From the NCBI GenBank assembly GCA_902770835.1, contig CACXUM010000010.1, positions 1-64,000 on the forward strand: a stretch of 64,000 nt of DNA, written 5' to 3'. The position numbers were made by a program, and so were the translations under genes. Source of the stretch: an uncultured Bacteroidia bacterium. Lineage in GTDB: Bacteria; Bacteroidota; Bacteroidia; Bacteroidales; F082. Positions 24,992-32,677 of the stretch are shown here, piece after piece. Position 1 is the first letter of the stretch. Every line of letters starts with the position of its first letter. The notes beneath the pieces are model-generated. The model did not search any database, had not been told where the DNA came from, and saw only the letters and a program-made list of their open reading frames with translations.

Positions 24992-25993
24992 TTAGTCGCC
25001 CAGCGTGGCCACCATGACGGCCTTGATGGTGTGCATACGGTTCTCGGCCTCGTCGAAGACGATGCTGTTCTTACCTTCGAACACCTCTTCGGTGACCTCG
25101 ATGCCGTCCAAGCCGAATTGCTCGTGAACGTCGCGGCCCACCTTGGTTTCAAGGTTGTGGTAAGCCGGCAGGCAGTGCATGAACTTGCAGTTCGGGTTGC
25201 CGGTCATGTCCATCATCTGCTTGTTCACTTGGTAAGGCATAAGCAGGTCGATGCGCTGTTTCCAGACCTCGGCGGGTTCGCCCATCGATACCCAAACGTC
25301 GGTATAGATGAAGTCGCAGCCCTTGACACCCTCGGCCACATTGTCGGTCACGGTCACAGTGGCACCCGTTTCCTTGGCGATTTCCTTGCAGGTGTTGATA
25401 AGGTCTTGGTTGGGTTGCAGCTCCTTGGGAGCCACGATGCGCACGTCCATACCCATCTTGGCACCGCCAACCATCAGTGAGTTGCCCATGTTGAAACGGG
25501 CGTCGCCGCAGTAGGCGAAGGTCACTTGGTTGAGGGGTTTGTCGCTGTGTTCCTGCATGGTGAGGAAGTCGGCGAGGATTTGGGTGGGGTGGAACTCGTT
25601 GGTCAAGCCGTTCCACACCGGCACGCCGGCGTATTTGGCCAGTTCTTCAACGATGTCCTGACCGAAGCCACGGTACTCGATGCCGTCGAACATGCGACCC
25701 AACACGCGGGCGGTGTCAGCCATCGATTCCTTGATGCCGATTTGTGAGCCAGTGGGGCCGAGGTAGGTGACGTGAGCGCCTTGGTCCTTGGCGGCGACTT
25801 CAAACGCGCAGCGGGTGCGGGTCGAGGTCTTTTCGAAAATCAGGGCGATGTTCTTGCCCGTCAGTTTGGGTTGTTCGGTGCCTGCATACTTGGCGGCCTT
25901 CAGGTCGGCGGCAAGTTTCAGGAAGAACTTGATTTCTTCCGGAGTGAAGTCCAACAACTTCAGGAAGTTTCTGTTTCTGAGGTTAAATGCCAT
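24992..25993 (-). CDS. Ornithine carbamoyltransferase
   Basis: 333 residues. Carbamoyl-phosphate motif STRTRCAFE (about 55), then HPTQILADF (about 133), the ornithine-loop segment DVWVSMGEP (about 231), and HCLPAYH (about 274), the ornithine-specific Cys-Leu-Pro signature. Length and the N-terminal [19 protein letters not shown] match the ArgF/ArcB enterobacterial-like type. It makes citrulline from ornithine and carbamoyl phosphate, or the reverse in arginine catabolism; the sequence does not decide the direction. No other arginine genes are adjacent. The 5' leader carries a decayed family C repeat. Confidence 0.93.
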   Translation of the reverse strand: MAFNLRNRNFLKLLDFTPEEIKFFLKLAADLKAAKYAGTEQPKLTGKNIALIFEKTSTRTRCAFEVAAKDQGAHVTYLGPTGSQIGIKESMADTARVLGRMFDGIEYRGFGQDIVEELAKYAGVPVWNGLTNEFHPTQILADFLTMQEHSDKPLNQVTFAYCGDARFNMGNSLMVGGAKMGMDVRIVAPKELQPNQDLINTCKEIAKETGATVTVTDNVAEGVKGCDFIYTDVWVSMGEPAEVWKQRIDLLMPYQVNKQMMDMTGNPNCKFMHCLPAYHNLETKVGRDVHEQFGLDGIEVTEEVFEGKNSIVFDEAENRMHTIKAVMVATLGD

Positions 25994-26040
25994 TACTATT
26001 TAATTTAATGATTTAAAGATTGAAATTTCAAGACTCTTTT

Positions 26041-26080
26041 GTCGCTTCGCGCCATTTTGAGGTGCGAAGCCATCCAGATA
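26041..26080. repeat. Decayed half copy of palindromic repeat family C
   Basis: CGCTTCGCGCCATTTTGAGG followed by GCGAAGCCATCCAGA matches the left arm of the 13238-13319 element after a short deletion. It lies inside the transcribed leader of the carbamoyltransferase gene. Confidence 0.6.
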
Positions 26081-26091
26081 TAAATTCGCTG

Positions 26092-26099
26092 CAAAATTA
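26092..26099 (-). promoter_or_regulatory. Promoter -7 element of the ornithine carbamoyltransferase gene
   Basis: Minus strand TAATTTTG followed by CAGCG, giving a leader of about 95 nt. Confidence 0.55.
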
Positions 26100-26135
26100 G
26101 TCTTTTTTCCTTTACCTTTCAATAAATTAAACAAC

Positions 26136-26143
26136 TATCTTTG
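26136..26143 (+). promoter_or_regulatory. Promoter of the DUF3109 gene, predicted leaderless
   Basis: TATCTTTG is separated from the ATG at 26148 by only four bases (CAGC). Transcription from a TAnnTTTG element normally begins a few bases downstream, so the mRNA would start at or next to the start codon. Confidence 0.65.
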
Positions 26144-26147
26144 CAGC

Positions 26148-26708
26148 ATGATTATCCTCGACAATGTAGTCGTCACTGACGAATTCCTGAACGCCCAATT
26201 CTGCTGCTGCCTGCCGCGCTGCAAAGGTTGGTGCTGTGTGGCCGGTGATGCTGGCGCACCACTCGAAGCCTCTGAAATAGAGCAAATTGAAGACAACCTT
26301 GAAGCCATCAAACCCTATATGCGCCCCGAAGGCATCAAAGTGGTGGAAGACAACGATGTCTACGATTACGACGAATGTGGCGAACTCGTCACACCCTTGG
26401 TGAACGGCGAGGAATGTGCTTTTGTCTACTTCCACGAGAACGGCACGGCCCTCTGCGCCATCGAGAAAGCCTATCTCGAAGGCAAATGCGACTTCTGGAA
26501 ACCGATTTCGTGCCACCTCTACCCCATCCGATTGGTGGAAAAAGACGGCTTCACGCATATCCTCTACCACGAATGGAGCGTTTGCGTGCCCGCCAAGCGC
26601 AAGGGCGAACACGAAGGCATCCCGCTGTGGAAATTCCTCCGCGAGCCGATGATTCGCAAATTCGGGGAGGATTGGTACAATCGTTTGGAAAAAATGCTGA
26701 CCTTGTAG
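26148..26708 (+). CDS. DUF3109-family cysteine-rich cytoplasmic protein
   Basis: 186 residues without signal peptide. The N-terminal cluster FCCCLPRCKGWCC and the later Cys residues in CAIEKAYLEGKC and SCHLYPIR match DUF3109 (YkgJ-like) proteins common in Bacteroidota, which probably bind zinc or an iron-sulfur cluster. The precise function is unknown. The last codons and the stop lie inside a family A repeat. The upstream -7 element abuts the start codon. Confidence 0.85.
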   Translation: MIILDNVVVTDEFLNAQFCCCLPRCKGWCCVAGDAGAPLEASEIEQIEDNLEAIKPYMRPEGIKVVEDNDVYDYDECGELVTPLVNGEECAFVYFHENGTALCAIEKAYLEGKCDFWKPISCHLYPIRLVEKDGFTHILYHEWSVCVPAKRKGEHEGIPLWKFLREPMIRKFGEDWYNRLEKMLTL

Positions 26709-26774
26709 GGCTGTCGTATTACGGCAGCCGTGGTTTTCGTTTTGGGGCGGCTGCCACGGTGTGACAGCCCTACA
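26704..26774. repeat. Palindromic repeat family A, copy 2 (complete)
   Basis: Left arm at 26704-26729 starts TGTAGGGCTGTC and ends GGCAGCC. Right arm at 26749-26774 is GGCTGCCACGG ... GACAGCCCTACA. The arms are complementary around an 19-bp centre. The element supplies the stop codon of the DUF3109 gene. Confidence 0.85.
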
Positions 26775-26894
26775 AAACGCCTGATGCGGTCATTCCTTCA
26801 CCACACGTTTTTGGAAATCATTGAATGAATATGTTTGTGCTGTCGGGCTTGGGGGAGAAAGGTTTGAAATGGTACAGGTAATCTATTTCTTGGA

Positions 26895-27341
26895 CTATTC
26901 CGGTCTTAGGTTCCAAGAAACTGATAATTTGGTAGGACCTTTGAATTGGCCGACTGGCATCCCGCCTCCCTGATTGATACCCCATTTTTCATAGATGATG
27001 GAATTGCCCTCAATGGAAAAAACACCCCAAAACGATTTATCGTCTTTGTATCTATTATAGAACTCGCCATTCCTGAAACTTTCTTCCCATTCGGGAAGTT
27101 CTTCTGTTGACAAAGCGTTAGGAATGGCTAACACGATACCATTCTTGTACAAAAAGAGAATGTTGAGATGAGTTGTATCGTTTACCCACTGATAATAATA
27201 ATATCCGTCCGTACGCAACTCATTACCAGTGTAGGGTTGTCTAATGATTGTCAGTTCATCATCTTTGAACAGTTTACCGCATCCTGCCAAAGCAAACATG
27301 GCAAGAATAATGAATGCCGTTGTTTTTAATTTCTTGTTCAT
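26895..27341 (-). CDS. Small lipoprotein of unknown function
   Basis: 148 residues. Signal peptide with lipobox LAGC (Cys at residue 21). The mature part is rich in Tyr and Trp (DGYYYYQWV, FWGVFSIEGNSIIYEKWG), suggesting a small beta-sandwich. No family recognised. The promoter at 27444-27451 gives a leader of about 95 nt. The gene faces away from its divergent neighbour at 27611. Confidence 0.7.
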   Translation of the reverse strand: MNKKLKTTAFIILAMFALAGCGKLFKDDELTIIRQPYTGNELRTDGYYYYQWVNDTTHLNILFLYKNGIVLAIPNALSTEELPEWEESFRNGEFYNRYKDDKSFWGVFSIEGNSIIYEKWGINQGGGMPVGQFKGPTKLSVSWNLRPE

Positions 27342-27443
27342 TTTTCTTCAATTTTTGAGGGGACTTCTAATTATACTTGGTTTCCTTGATTTCGGGTTGT
27401 CAGGATGCCGAAGTCCCGTTTGGGCAGTCCTTTCAACTCGCTG

Positions 27444-27451
27444 CAAAGGTA
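27444..27451 (-). promoter_or_regulatory. Promoter -7 element of the 26895-27341 lipoprotein
   Basis: Minus strand TACCTTTG followed by CAGCG. A second minus-strand TATTTTTG lies at about 27543-27550. The interval 27342-27610 holds no convincing gene. Confidence 0.5.
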
Positions 27452-27610
27452 TGTATTTTTGTTCTATGTTGCAATAGTTTCTGATATCAAGAATAATCCT
27501 ATGGCAAAAGCCTTTGCTTTCATGTTCCAAAAGAATTTTTCCCTGCAAAAATAAAAAAAACAATTCATCGTTTGCAATTTGTTGTATCTTAGCCGTCCAA
27601 AACCTATAGA

Positions 27611-28393
27611 TTGAAACGCCTGCTTGTCATATCGGCCCTGATGTTGTGCTTCGTAGCCGCTTTCGCCCAAAGCGAGGACGAACCGAAGCACAAGCGCATA
27701 GACTTCTACGGCTATGTGGTCACTGCCGACAGCCTCCACCCTATCCGCAACACGCATGTAATCAGTAAAATGGCACATTGCGGCACCATCACCAACCAGC
27801 AGGGCAAGTTCCACATCCAAGCCCGACAAACCGACACGCTTTGGGTGAGTTGCATCGGCTACACTCGCCGCCTCGTCGCCATCGACCCCTCACTCACCTC
27901 CGCCGACACGCTCGTCATCCGGCTTTATCCCGAAACCATCACCCTTCGCGAGGTGACCGTGCTGCCTTTCAGCAACTACGAGAGTTTCAAGGAAATGCTC
28001 ATCACCATGCCGAGTGTGGAAACGCCCGACGAGATAAAACGGGTTTATGAAGACCTCGACGAACTTTGGCTGAGCCGCACCCCTGTTGGCAACGGCATGG
28101 TTTCCATCACCGCAAGCCCGATACAATACCTCTACGACAAATACAACAAGTCGGCACGCCGACAGGCCACGCTGCTCCGCAACCGACGCATGTATAACGA
28201 AGTGCTGCGCGAGCAAGGCCGCACCGACGAACTCCTCCCCGACTCGCTCGACTTCGCCATCGACTACAAAATGTATGAACTCGACGAGGCCGCCGATGCC
28301 AGAAAAATCAAGCAAGAACTCGACACAATAAGCAAGGTGGGGAAAGTGAAGCCTATGGTTCCGCGAAGAAAATACATCCGTTTGGGACAATAA
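27611..28393 (+). CDS. Exported protein with CarboxypepD_reg-like domain
   Basis: 260 residues with a TTG start. The signal peptide MKRLLVISALMLCFVAAFAQ begins exactly there and no in-frame ATG fits, so TTG is likely the true start. Residues 32-115 (FYGYVVTADSLHPIRNTHV, TNQQGKFHIQA) form a carboxypeptidase-regulatory-like beta-sandwich like those before TonB receptors, but no barrel follows. The C-terminal part is helical and charged, ending MVPRRKYIRLGQ. Such stand-alone proteins occur in Bacteroidota with unknown roles. It lies 12 bp upstream of comF on the same strand and is probably co-transcribed. Confidence 0.75.
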   Translation: MKRLLVISALMLCFVAAFAQSEDEPKHKRIDFYGYVVTADSLHPIRNTHVISKMAHCGTITNQQGKFHIQARQTDTLWVSCIGYTRRLVAIDPSLTSADTLVIRLYPETITLREVTVLPFSNYESFKEMLITMPSVETPDEIKRVYEDLDELWLSRTPVGNGMVSITASPIQYLYDKYNKSARRQATLLRNRRMYNEVLREQGRTDELLPDSLDFAIDYKMYELDEAADARKIKQELDTISKVGKVKPMVPRRKYIRLGQ

Positions 28394-28405
28394 AAACGTT
28401 GCACC

Positions 28406-29104
28406 ATGACCTTCCTCGACTGGCTTCACTGTATCATCGACTTGTTCTATCCGCGCGTTTGTGCAGCCTGCGGCCAACCGCTGCTCAGAAACGAGGAAAA
28501 CGTGTGCCTGAAATGCCGTTACCTTTTGCCCAAGACAGGCTACGAACTCCATGCCGACAACCCTCTGGCGCAAACCTTTTACGGAAGGGTGAATTTCCAC
28601 GCGGTTACGGCCTGTTTCTTCTTCGCCAAGTCGGGCCGAGTGCAGCACATCATCCACGAATTGAAGTACCAAGACAACAAGGAAGCGGGCATTTTCCTCG
28701 GCCAAGAATTAGGCAAAACCATCAAAGATGCGCCTCTGTTTCAAGGCATTAACTACCTGATTCCCGTGCCGCTCCACCCCCGACGCGAGAAACAACGCGG
28801 CTACAACCAAAGTCTGTTGATTGCACAAGGCATCAATGAAGTGACGGGCATACCGATTGGCGACAAATATCTCATCAGAGCGGTGTATACAACCACGCAA
28901 ACAAAGAAATCAGCCGATGAACGACACAAAAACGTGAAGGACATTTTCGAGGTGCGTTTCCCCGAAGAACTTGAAGGGAAACATGTTCTTCTGATCGACG
29001 ACGTTTTGACCACGGGTGCCACCTTGGAATCGTGTGCGCATCAATTGGAAAACATTCCTGGGATTATGATTAGCGCGGCTACGGCGGCTTGTGCGGGAAA
29101 TTGA
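28406..29104 (+). CDS. ComF family phosphoribosyltransferase-like protein
   Basis: 232 residues. An N-terminal zinc ribbon (VCAACGQPLL ... VCLKCRYLL) precedes a type I phosphoribosyltransferase domain with the PRPP-binding motif VLLIDDVLTTGATLE near residue 195. The conserved PVPLHPRREKQRGYNQS segment of ComF proteins is present. In naturally transformable bacteria ComF helps handle incoming single-stranded DNA. Whether this organism is transformable cannot be judged from the window. Confidence 0.9.
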   Translation: MTFLDWLHCIIDLFYPRVCAACGQPLLRNEENVCLKCRYLLPKTGYELHADNPLAQTFYGRVNFHAVTACFFFAKSGRVQHIIHELKYQDNKEAGIFLGQELGKTIKDAPLFQGINYLIPVPLHPRREKQRGYNQSLLIAQGINEVTGIPIGDKYLIRAVYTTTQTKKSADERHKNVKDIFEVRFPEELEGKHVLLIDDVLTTGATLESCAHQLENIPGIMISAATAACAGN

Positions 29105-29136
29105 TGCTGTTGTATTTGATGTTTTATTTTTATTTC

Positions 29137-29144
29137 TATTTTTG
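29137..29144 (+). promoter_or_regulatory. Promoter -7 element of the 29192 lipoprotein
   Basis: TATTTTTG followed by CAGCC, 47 nt before the ATG. Confidence 0.65.
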
Positions 29145-29191
29145 CAGCCATTAAACAACTTTATTATTAATATCACTAAAAACAAAGTATC

Positions 29192-29977
29192 ATGAAAAAA
29201 TTGACAATGATTGTTGCGGTTGTAATCATAGGTTTCGTCATGGCTTCCTGTGGCAACAAGGAAAAAGATATGATGAACAAAGCCAATGAATTATACGCCC
29301 AAGCCGAAACGGAATTAAACGCTATTGACAACTGGGATGGTTTCGTTACCTTTTTCCAGAGCTTCAAACTGAAGTTCGACGATTTTAAGGCAGGCTATTC
29401 CAACTTGAAACTATCACAAGAAACCCAAGATTTTCTTTCCAACAAGAAAGAAGCCTTTGACCAAATGGAATCACAAAAAGCTGGTGAATTATTTGCGCCT
29501 ATTTTGGAAAAAGGGGAACAATTTGCTAAAACATTTGCTGACTATTATTTATTAAATTTGACGATCAACCATGTGGAAGGAGTTGAAGAAAAAGTGATAG
29601 AGGGAAAAATACGTAATCGCCTTGGTGTTACCTCAGACGCTTCTGAGGAGGAGATGGAAAAAGCAAAGGAGAATTGGATAAACACCACTTTGGGCATCAC
29701 TTCAGATGCTTCTATTGAAGAGAAGAATAAAGCCTTAGAAGATTGGTTGAGAACTAATTTTGGTATCGACGGGTTTAAATCTGAAGAAGACGCGGAAAAA
29801 GCGATAGAATATGTCGAAAGCAATTATGGAAATGAGCTTTCGATTCTAAATAGTTATGACGAGTCTTCTGACGAAATGAAAGATATTATGCCGATAGAAT
29901 TGAAAGAACGTTTTGAAAAATACAAAAATACCACAGATGAAATAGTTGATATATTAACTTTGGTAGGTTTGAAATAG
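29192..29977 (+). CDS. Helical lipoprotein with three 23-residue repeats
   Basis: 261 residues with lipobox MASC (Cys at residue 20). The rest is helical and acidic. Between about residues 145 and 213 it contains three consecutive 23-residue units starting LGVTSDASEEEMEKAKENW, LGITSDASIEEKNKALEDW and FGIDGFKSEEDAEKAIEYV. The units look like helix-turn-helix pairs with an alternating Glu/Lys face. No known family recognised. It has its own promoter and terminator, so it is a single-gene unit. Confidence 0.75.
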   Translation: MKKLTMIVAVVIIGFVMASCGNKEKDMMNKANELYAQAETELNAIDNWDGFVTFFQSFKLKFDDFKAGYSNLKLSQETQDFLSNKKEAFDQMESQKAGELFAPILEKGEQFAKTFADYYLLNLTINHVEGVEEKVIEGKIRNRLGVTSDASEEEMEKAKENWINTTLGITSDASIEEKNKALEDWLRTNFGIDGFKSEEDAEKAIEYVESNYGNELSILNSYDESSDEMKDIMPIELKERFEKYKNTTDEIVDILTLVGLK

Positions 29978-30001
29978 AGAATAAAACATTGTTGAGTTTC
30001 C

Positions 30002-30040
30002 AAAAAAAGACGGCCACAGTACGGTGACCGTCTTTTTTTT
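30002..30040. terminator. Bidirectional terminator between the repeat lipoprotein and butyrate kinase
   Basis: AGACGG pairs with CCGTCT and CAC with GTG across one mismatch. A-run upstream and T-run downstream make it usable from both strands. Confidence 0.85.
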
Positions 30041-30057
30041 ACTCAAAAATGCTGTTT

Positions 30058-31134
30058 TTACCCTTGGTAAACCTTCGGAGCCTCTTCGCCAGTAAGGACG
30101 CGGAGTCCATTCAATGCCAAGGCCTTCATCTCGTCCTCGCCGGGATAGACATACACTGGAGCGATTTTTTCGACATGGGATTTCACCAAAGCGCAGAAGC
30201 CCTTGTCGTAGGCCATGCCGCCTGTGAGGAAGATGGCATCCACGTCCATGCTCATGGCCGAGGCTGCGAGTCCGCCCACTTCCTTGGCCACTTGATAGGC
30301 CATGGCTTTGTAGACCTTTTCCCATTCCTTGTTGCCAGCCTTCACGGCGTTTTCAACCTCAAGGGCATCGTTGGTGCCAAGGTAAGCGACAAAGCCGCCT
30401 TTTCCTTTCAGCATCTGTCCGATTTCCTTCTTGGTGTATTTGCCGCTGAAGCAGGCATCCACGAGGAAGCCAGCAGGCAACGAGCCAGCGCGTTCAGGCG
30501 TGAAGGGACCGTCACCGTTCAAGGCGTTGTTGGTATCAACCACACGGCCTTTCTTGTGGGCACTGACCGAGATACCACCACCGAGGTGGATGGCAATGAT
30601 GTTCATGTCCTCGTATTTTCTGCCGAGGTCTTTCGCCAGTTGACGGGCGATGATTTTCTGGTTCAGCGCGTGGAAAATGGAAATGCGGGGGAACAGCGGG
30701 TGACCCGAATAACGCGCCACTTCGTCCATTTCATCGACCACGACAGGGTCAGCAATGTAAGCCTTCACACCGATTTCCTTGGCAATGTCGTTGGCAATCA
30801 GGCCGCCGAGATTGGAGGCGTGTTCGCCGTTGTAGCCTTCGTTAAGGTCTTTGATCATGAGTTCGTTCACTTCGTAGACACCCGAAACGAGGGGACGAAG
30901 CAAGCCGCCACGACCCACGACACAAGACATTTCGCTCAAGTCGATGCCAGCTTCTTTCAGCTCACGCTTGATGGCTTCGGTGCGGAAAGGCTTTTGGTCG
31001 GCGATGTGCTCGTATTTCGAGACTTCTTCGGTGGTGTGCTTCAGGTTCTTCTTGAAGACTTGCTCTTCGCCTTCAAACACCGCAATTTTCGTCGAGGTGG
31101 AACCGGGGTTTATCGTTAAGATTTTGTATGCCAT
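30058..31134 (-). CDS. buk: Butyrate kinase
   Basis: 358 residues, the length of butyrate kinases rather than the ~400 of acetate kinases. ASKHA-fold motifs include INPGSTSTKIAVFEG at the N-terminus, VVGRGGLLRP near residue 90, HLGGGISVSAH near 182 and LTGGMAYD near 300. It makes ATP from butyryl phosphate and ADP, releasing butyrate. The gene follows ptb by 20 bp, forming the classical ptb-buk butyrate-forming operon. Confidence 0.93.
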   Translation of the reverse strand: MAYKILTINPGSTSTKIAVFEGEEQVFKKNLKHTTEEVSKYEHIADQKPFRTEAIKRELKEAGIDLSEMSCVVGRGGLLRPLVSGVYEVNELMIKDLNEGYNGEHASNLGGLIANDIAKEIGVKAYIADPVVVDEMDEVARYSGHPLFPRISIFHALNQKIIARQLAKDLGRKYEDMNIIAIHLGGGISVSAHKKGRVVDTNNALNGDGPFTPERAGSLPAGFLVDACFSGKYTKKEIGQMLKGKGGFVAYLGTNDALEVENAVKAGNKEWEKVYKAMAYQVAKEVGGLAASAMSMDVDAIFLTGGMAYDKGFCALVKSHVEKIAPVYVYPGEDEMKALALNGLRVLTGEEAPKVYQG

Positions 31135-31154
31135 AATGATGTATTTTTAATTGG

Positions 31155-32057
31155 TTACGCTATCATTGCGGCCAAAGCGATTGAATACAGTTTCGTCTTC
31201 GAAGTGTCGCCGCGCGAACTGAGCACGCAAGGCACTTTGGCGCCCATCAGCATGGCACCCACTTCGCTCTTGTCGAACTTGGTGCAGCACTTGTAGAACA
31301 CGTTGGAGGCTTCGAGGTTGGGGAACACGAGGCAGTCGGCGTCGCCGGCCACGGGGTTCTTCATGCCCTTGATGGCAGCGGTTTCGGCATCCAAGGCGAG
31401 ATCGAGGCTGATCGGGCCTTCCACCATGCAGCCCTTGATTTGGCCGCGCTCAGCCATCTTTGCGATGATGGCGGCATCGACGCAAGCGGGGATACCGGCA
31501 CTCATCTGCTCGGTGGCGGTCACCATGGCGACCTTCGGGCAACTCACACCCAATTTTGTGGCCACAGTGGTCACATATTTGAGCAATTGCTGCTTCTGCT
31601 TGATGTCGGGAAGCGGGATGATGGCGCAGTCCGAAGCCACAAGCAACTTGTGGTAGTTGGGGTTCTCAATGACGGCAACGTGAGCCAAAGTCACGTTGGG
31701 CGGGCAGAGGCCGCGTTCCTTGTTGAGGATGGCGCGCATGTATTTGTCGGTGGGCAGCAGACCCTTCATCAGGATGTCGGCTTCGCCAGCGTTGATGAGG
31801 TCGCAGGCCATGGCGGCGGCTTTCACATCGACGGGTTCGTTGATGATTTTGAAGTTTGCCATGTCGATGCCTTCGGCCTTGCACACTTCGGCAATCACTT
31901 TCTCGTCACCAAGCAAGGTGGCTTCGATGAGACCTTCCTTGACGGCGGCATTCACTGCACAGATGGTGTGGTCGTCATTGGCGTAAGCGGCCACAAGACG
32001 TTTCTTGGGTTTGCTGCGCAAAACCTCAAACATTTGTTCTAACTTTCTGATTTCCAT
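31155..32057 (-). CDS. ptb: Phosphate butyryltransferase
   Basis: 300 residues of the phosphate acetyl/butyryltransferase family. Motifs include ADILMKGLLPTDKYMRAIL near residue 95, VTATEQMSAGIP near 178 and VEGPISLDLAL near 206. The butyryltransferase call rests on length and adjacency to buk. It converts butyryl-CoA and phosphate to butyryl phosphate. No TAnnTTTG element lies just upstream. The leader is an AT-rich TTTAAAnTTTTAAAT stretch also seen before the carbamoyltransferase gene. Confidence 0.92.
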   Translation of the reverse strand: MEIRKLEQMFEVLRSKPKKRLVAAYANDDHTICAVNAAVKEGLIEATLLGDEKVIAEVCKAEGIDMANFKIINEPVDVKAAAMACDLINAGEADILMKGLLPTDKYMRAILNKERGLCPPNVTLAHVAVIENPNYHKLLVASDCAIIPLPDIKQKQQLLKYVTTVATKLGVSCPKVAMVTATEQMSAGIPACVDAAIIAKMAERGQIKGCMVEGPISLDLALDAETAAIKGMKNPVAGDADCLVFPNLEASNVFYKCCTKFDKSEVGAMLMGAKVPCVLSSRGDTSKTKLYSIALAAMIA

Positions 32058-32103
32058 AATTCTGTATTTAAAGATTTAAAATTTTAAATTTCAAGATTCA
32101 GGT

Positions 32104-32379
32104 TCAATTTATTTCTCCCCATGAGGCGGGAAACGGAATGTTGTTCGCTTTATAATAAAGGATAATCGGGTCGTAATCCAAATCATCAGCCCAAGTGAGG
32201 GTTTTCAATTCGGGATGGATGTAGGCTTTCTTGAACAAATTCATGTTCAACAAAAGGTTGTAAGGTTTCGAGGAATGAATCACATCGTCAAAGTCAACAA
32301 GCCCCGATGTTCCATCTTCAAAAGACACTTTGTAGATGTAATCGTGCTGGTATTCAATATTTTTCAAATCGTAATTCAT
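32104..32379 (-). CDS. DUF2442-family protein
   Basis: 91 residues. The pattern YIYKVSFEDGTSGLVDFDDVI ... LKTLTWADDLDYDP matches DUF2442. These small proteins are commonly encoded next to DUF4160 and sometimes suspected to form toxin-antitoxin-like pairs. It starts 1 bp after the DUF4160 stop codon. Its own stop is 46 bp before ptb on the same strand, so transcription may continue into ptb. Confidence 0.85.
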   Translation of the reverse strand: MNYDLKNIEYQHDYIYKVSFEDGTSGLVDFDDVIHSSKPYNLLLNMNLFKKAYIHPELKTLTWADDLDYDPIILYYKANNIPFPASWGEIN

Positions 32380-32380
32380 T

Positions 32381-32635
32381 TTATAATGGCTTGATTTTTA
32401 CAAGATTACCCTTCTTCGCTTCTTCCCAACAAAGCATCAATTCCTCTTGGTGCATCTTTGCCCATTCAGCAACAAGCCCAAAAGTCTTTGGCGGCAAGTC
32501 ACCAATCATCAACCCGAAGTCCTTAATCCTTATAGATGCCTCATACTCATTGTATCTCACATGAAAATGAGGTGGATTATGGTCTGAAAAGTTCATCGTG
32601 ATGATGATTCCTAAAAACCTGCTTATTTCGGGCAT
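32381..32635 (-). CDS. DUF4160-family protein
   Basis: 84 residues beginning MPEISRFLGIIITMNFSDHNPPHFHV, the characteristic DUF4160 start, with HxHxxY-like HFHVRYNEYEASI and the C-terminal WEEAKKGNLVKIKPL. It forms a two-gene unit with DUF2442. A TATCTTTG promoter is at 32656-32663. Biochemical activity is unknown. Confidence 0.87.
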   Translation of the reverse strand: MPEISRFLGIIITMNFSDHNPPHFHVRYNEYEASIRIKDFGLMIGDLPPKTFGLVAEWAKMHQEELMLCWEEAKKGNLVKIKPL

Positions 32636-32655
32636 TTCGTTATTGTTTGACGGAG

Positions 32656-32663
32656 CAAAGATA
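32656..32663 (-). promoter_or_regulatory. Promoter -7 element of the DUF4160/DUF2442 pair
   Basis: Minus strand TATCTTTG, 20 nt before the DUF4160 start. Confidence 0.6.
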
Positions 32664-32677
32664 ATAAAACTTATCCA

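Noticed and set aside
26000-26035. Shared TTTAAAnATTT leader motif before the carbamoyltransferase, ptb and TonB receptor genes as a riboswitch
   Set aside because: The stretches are short, AT-rich and without conserved structure; they are more likely low-complexity leaders common in Bacteroidales.
27348-27563. A 71-residue open frame upstream of the lipoprotein
   Set aside because: It overlaps promoter elements and has no conserved features.
30049-31119. A long plus-strand open frame across the butyrate kinase gene
   Set aside because: The minus strand encodes a complete butyrate kinase; the plus frame has no recognisable domain.
30058-31134. Acetate kinase
   Set aside because: Length of 358 residues, the VGRGGLLRP motif and adjacency to phosphate butyryltransferase fit butyrate kinase better.
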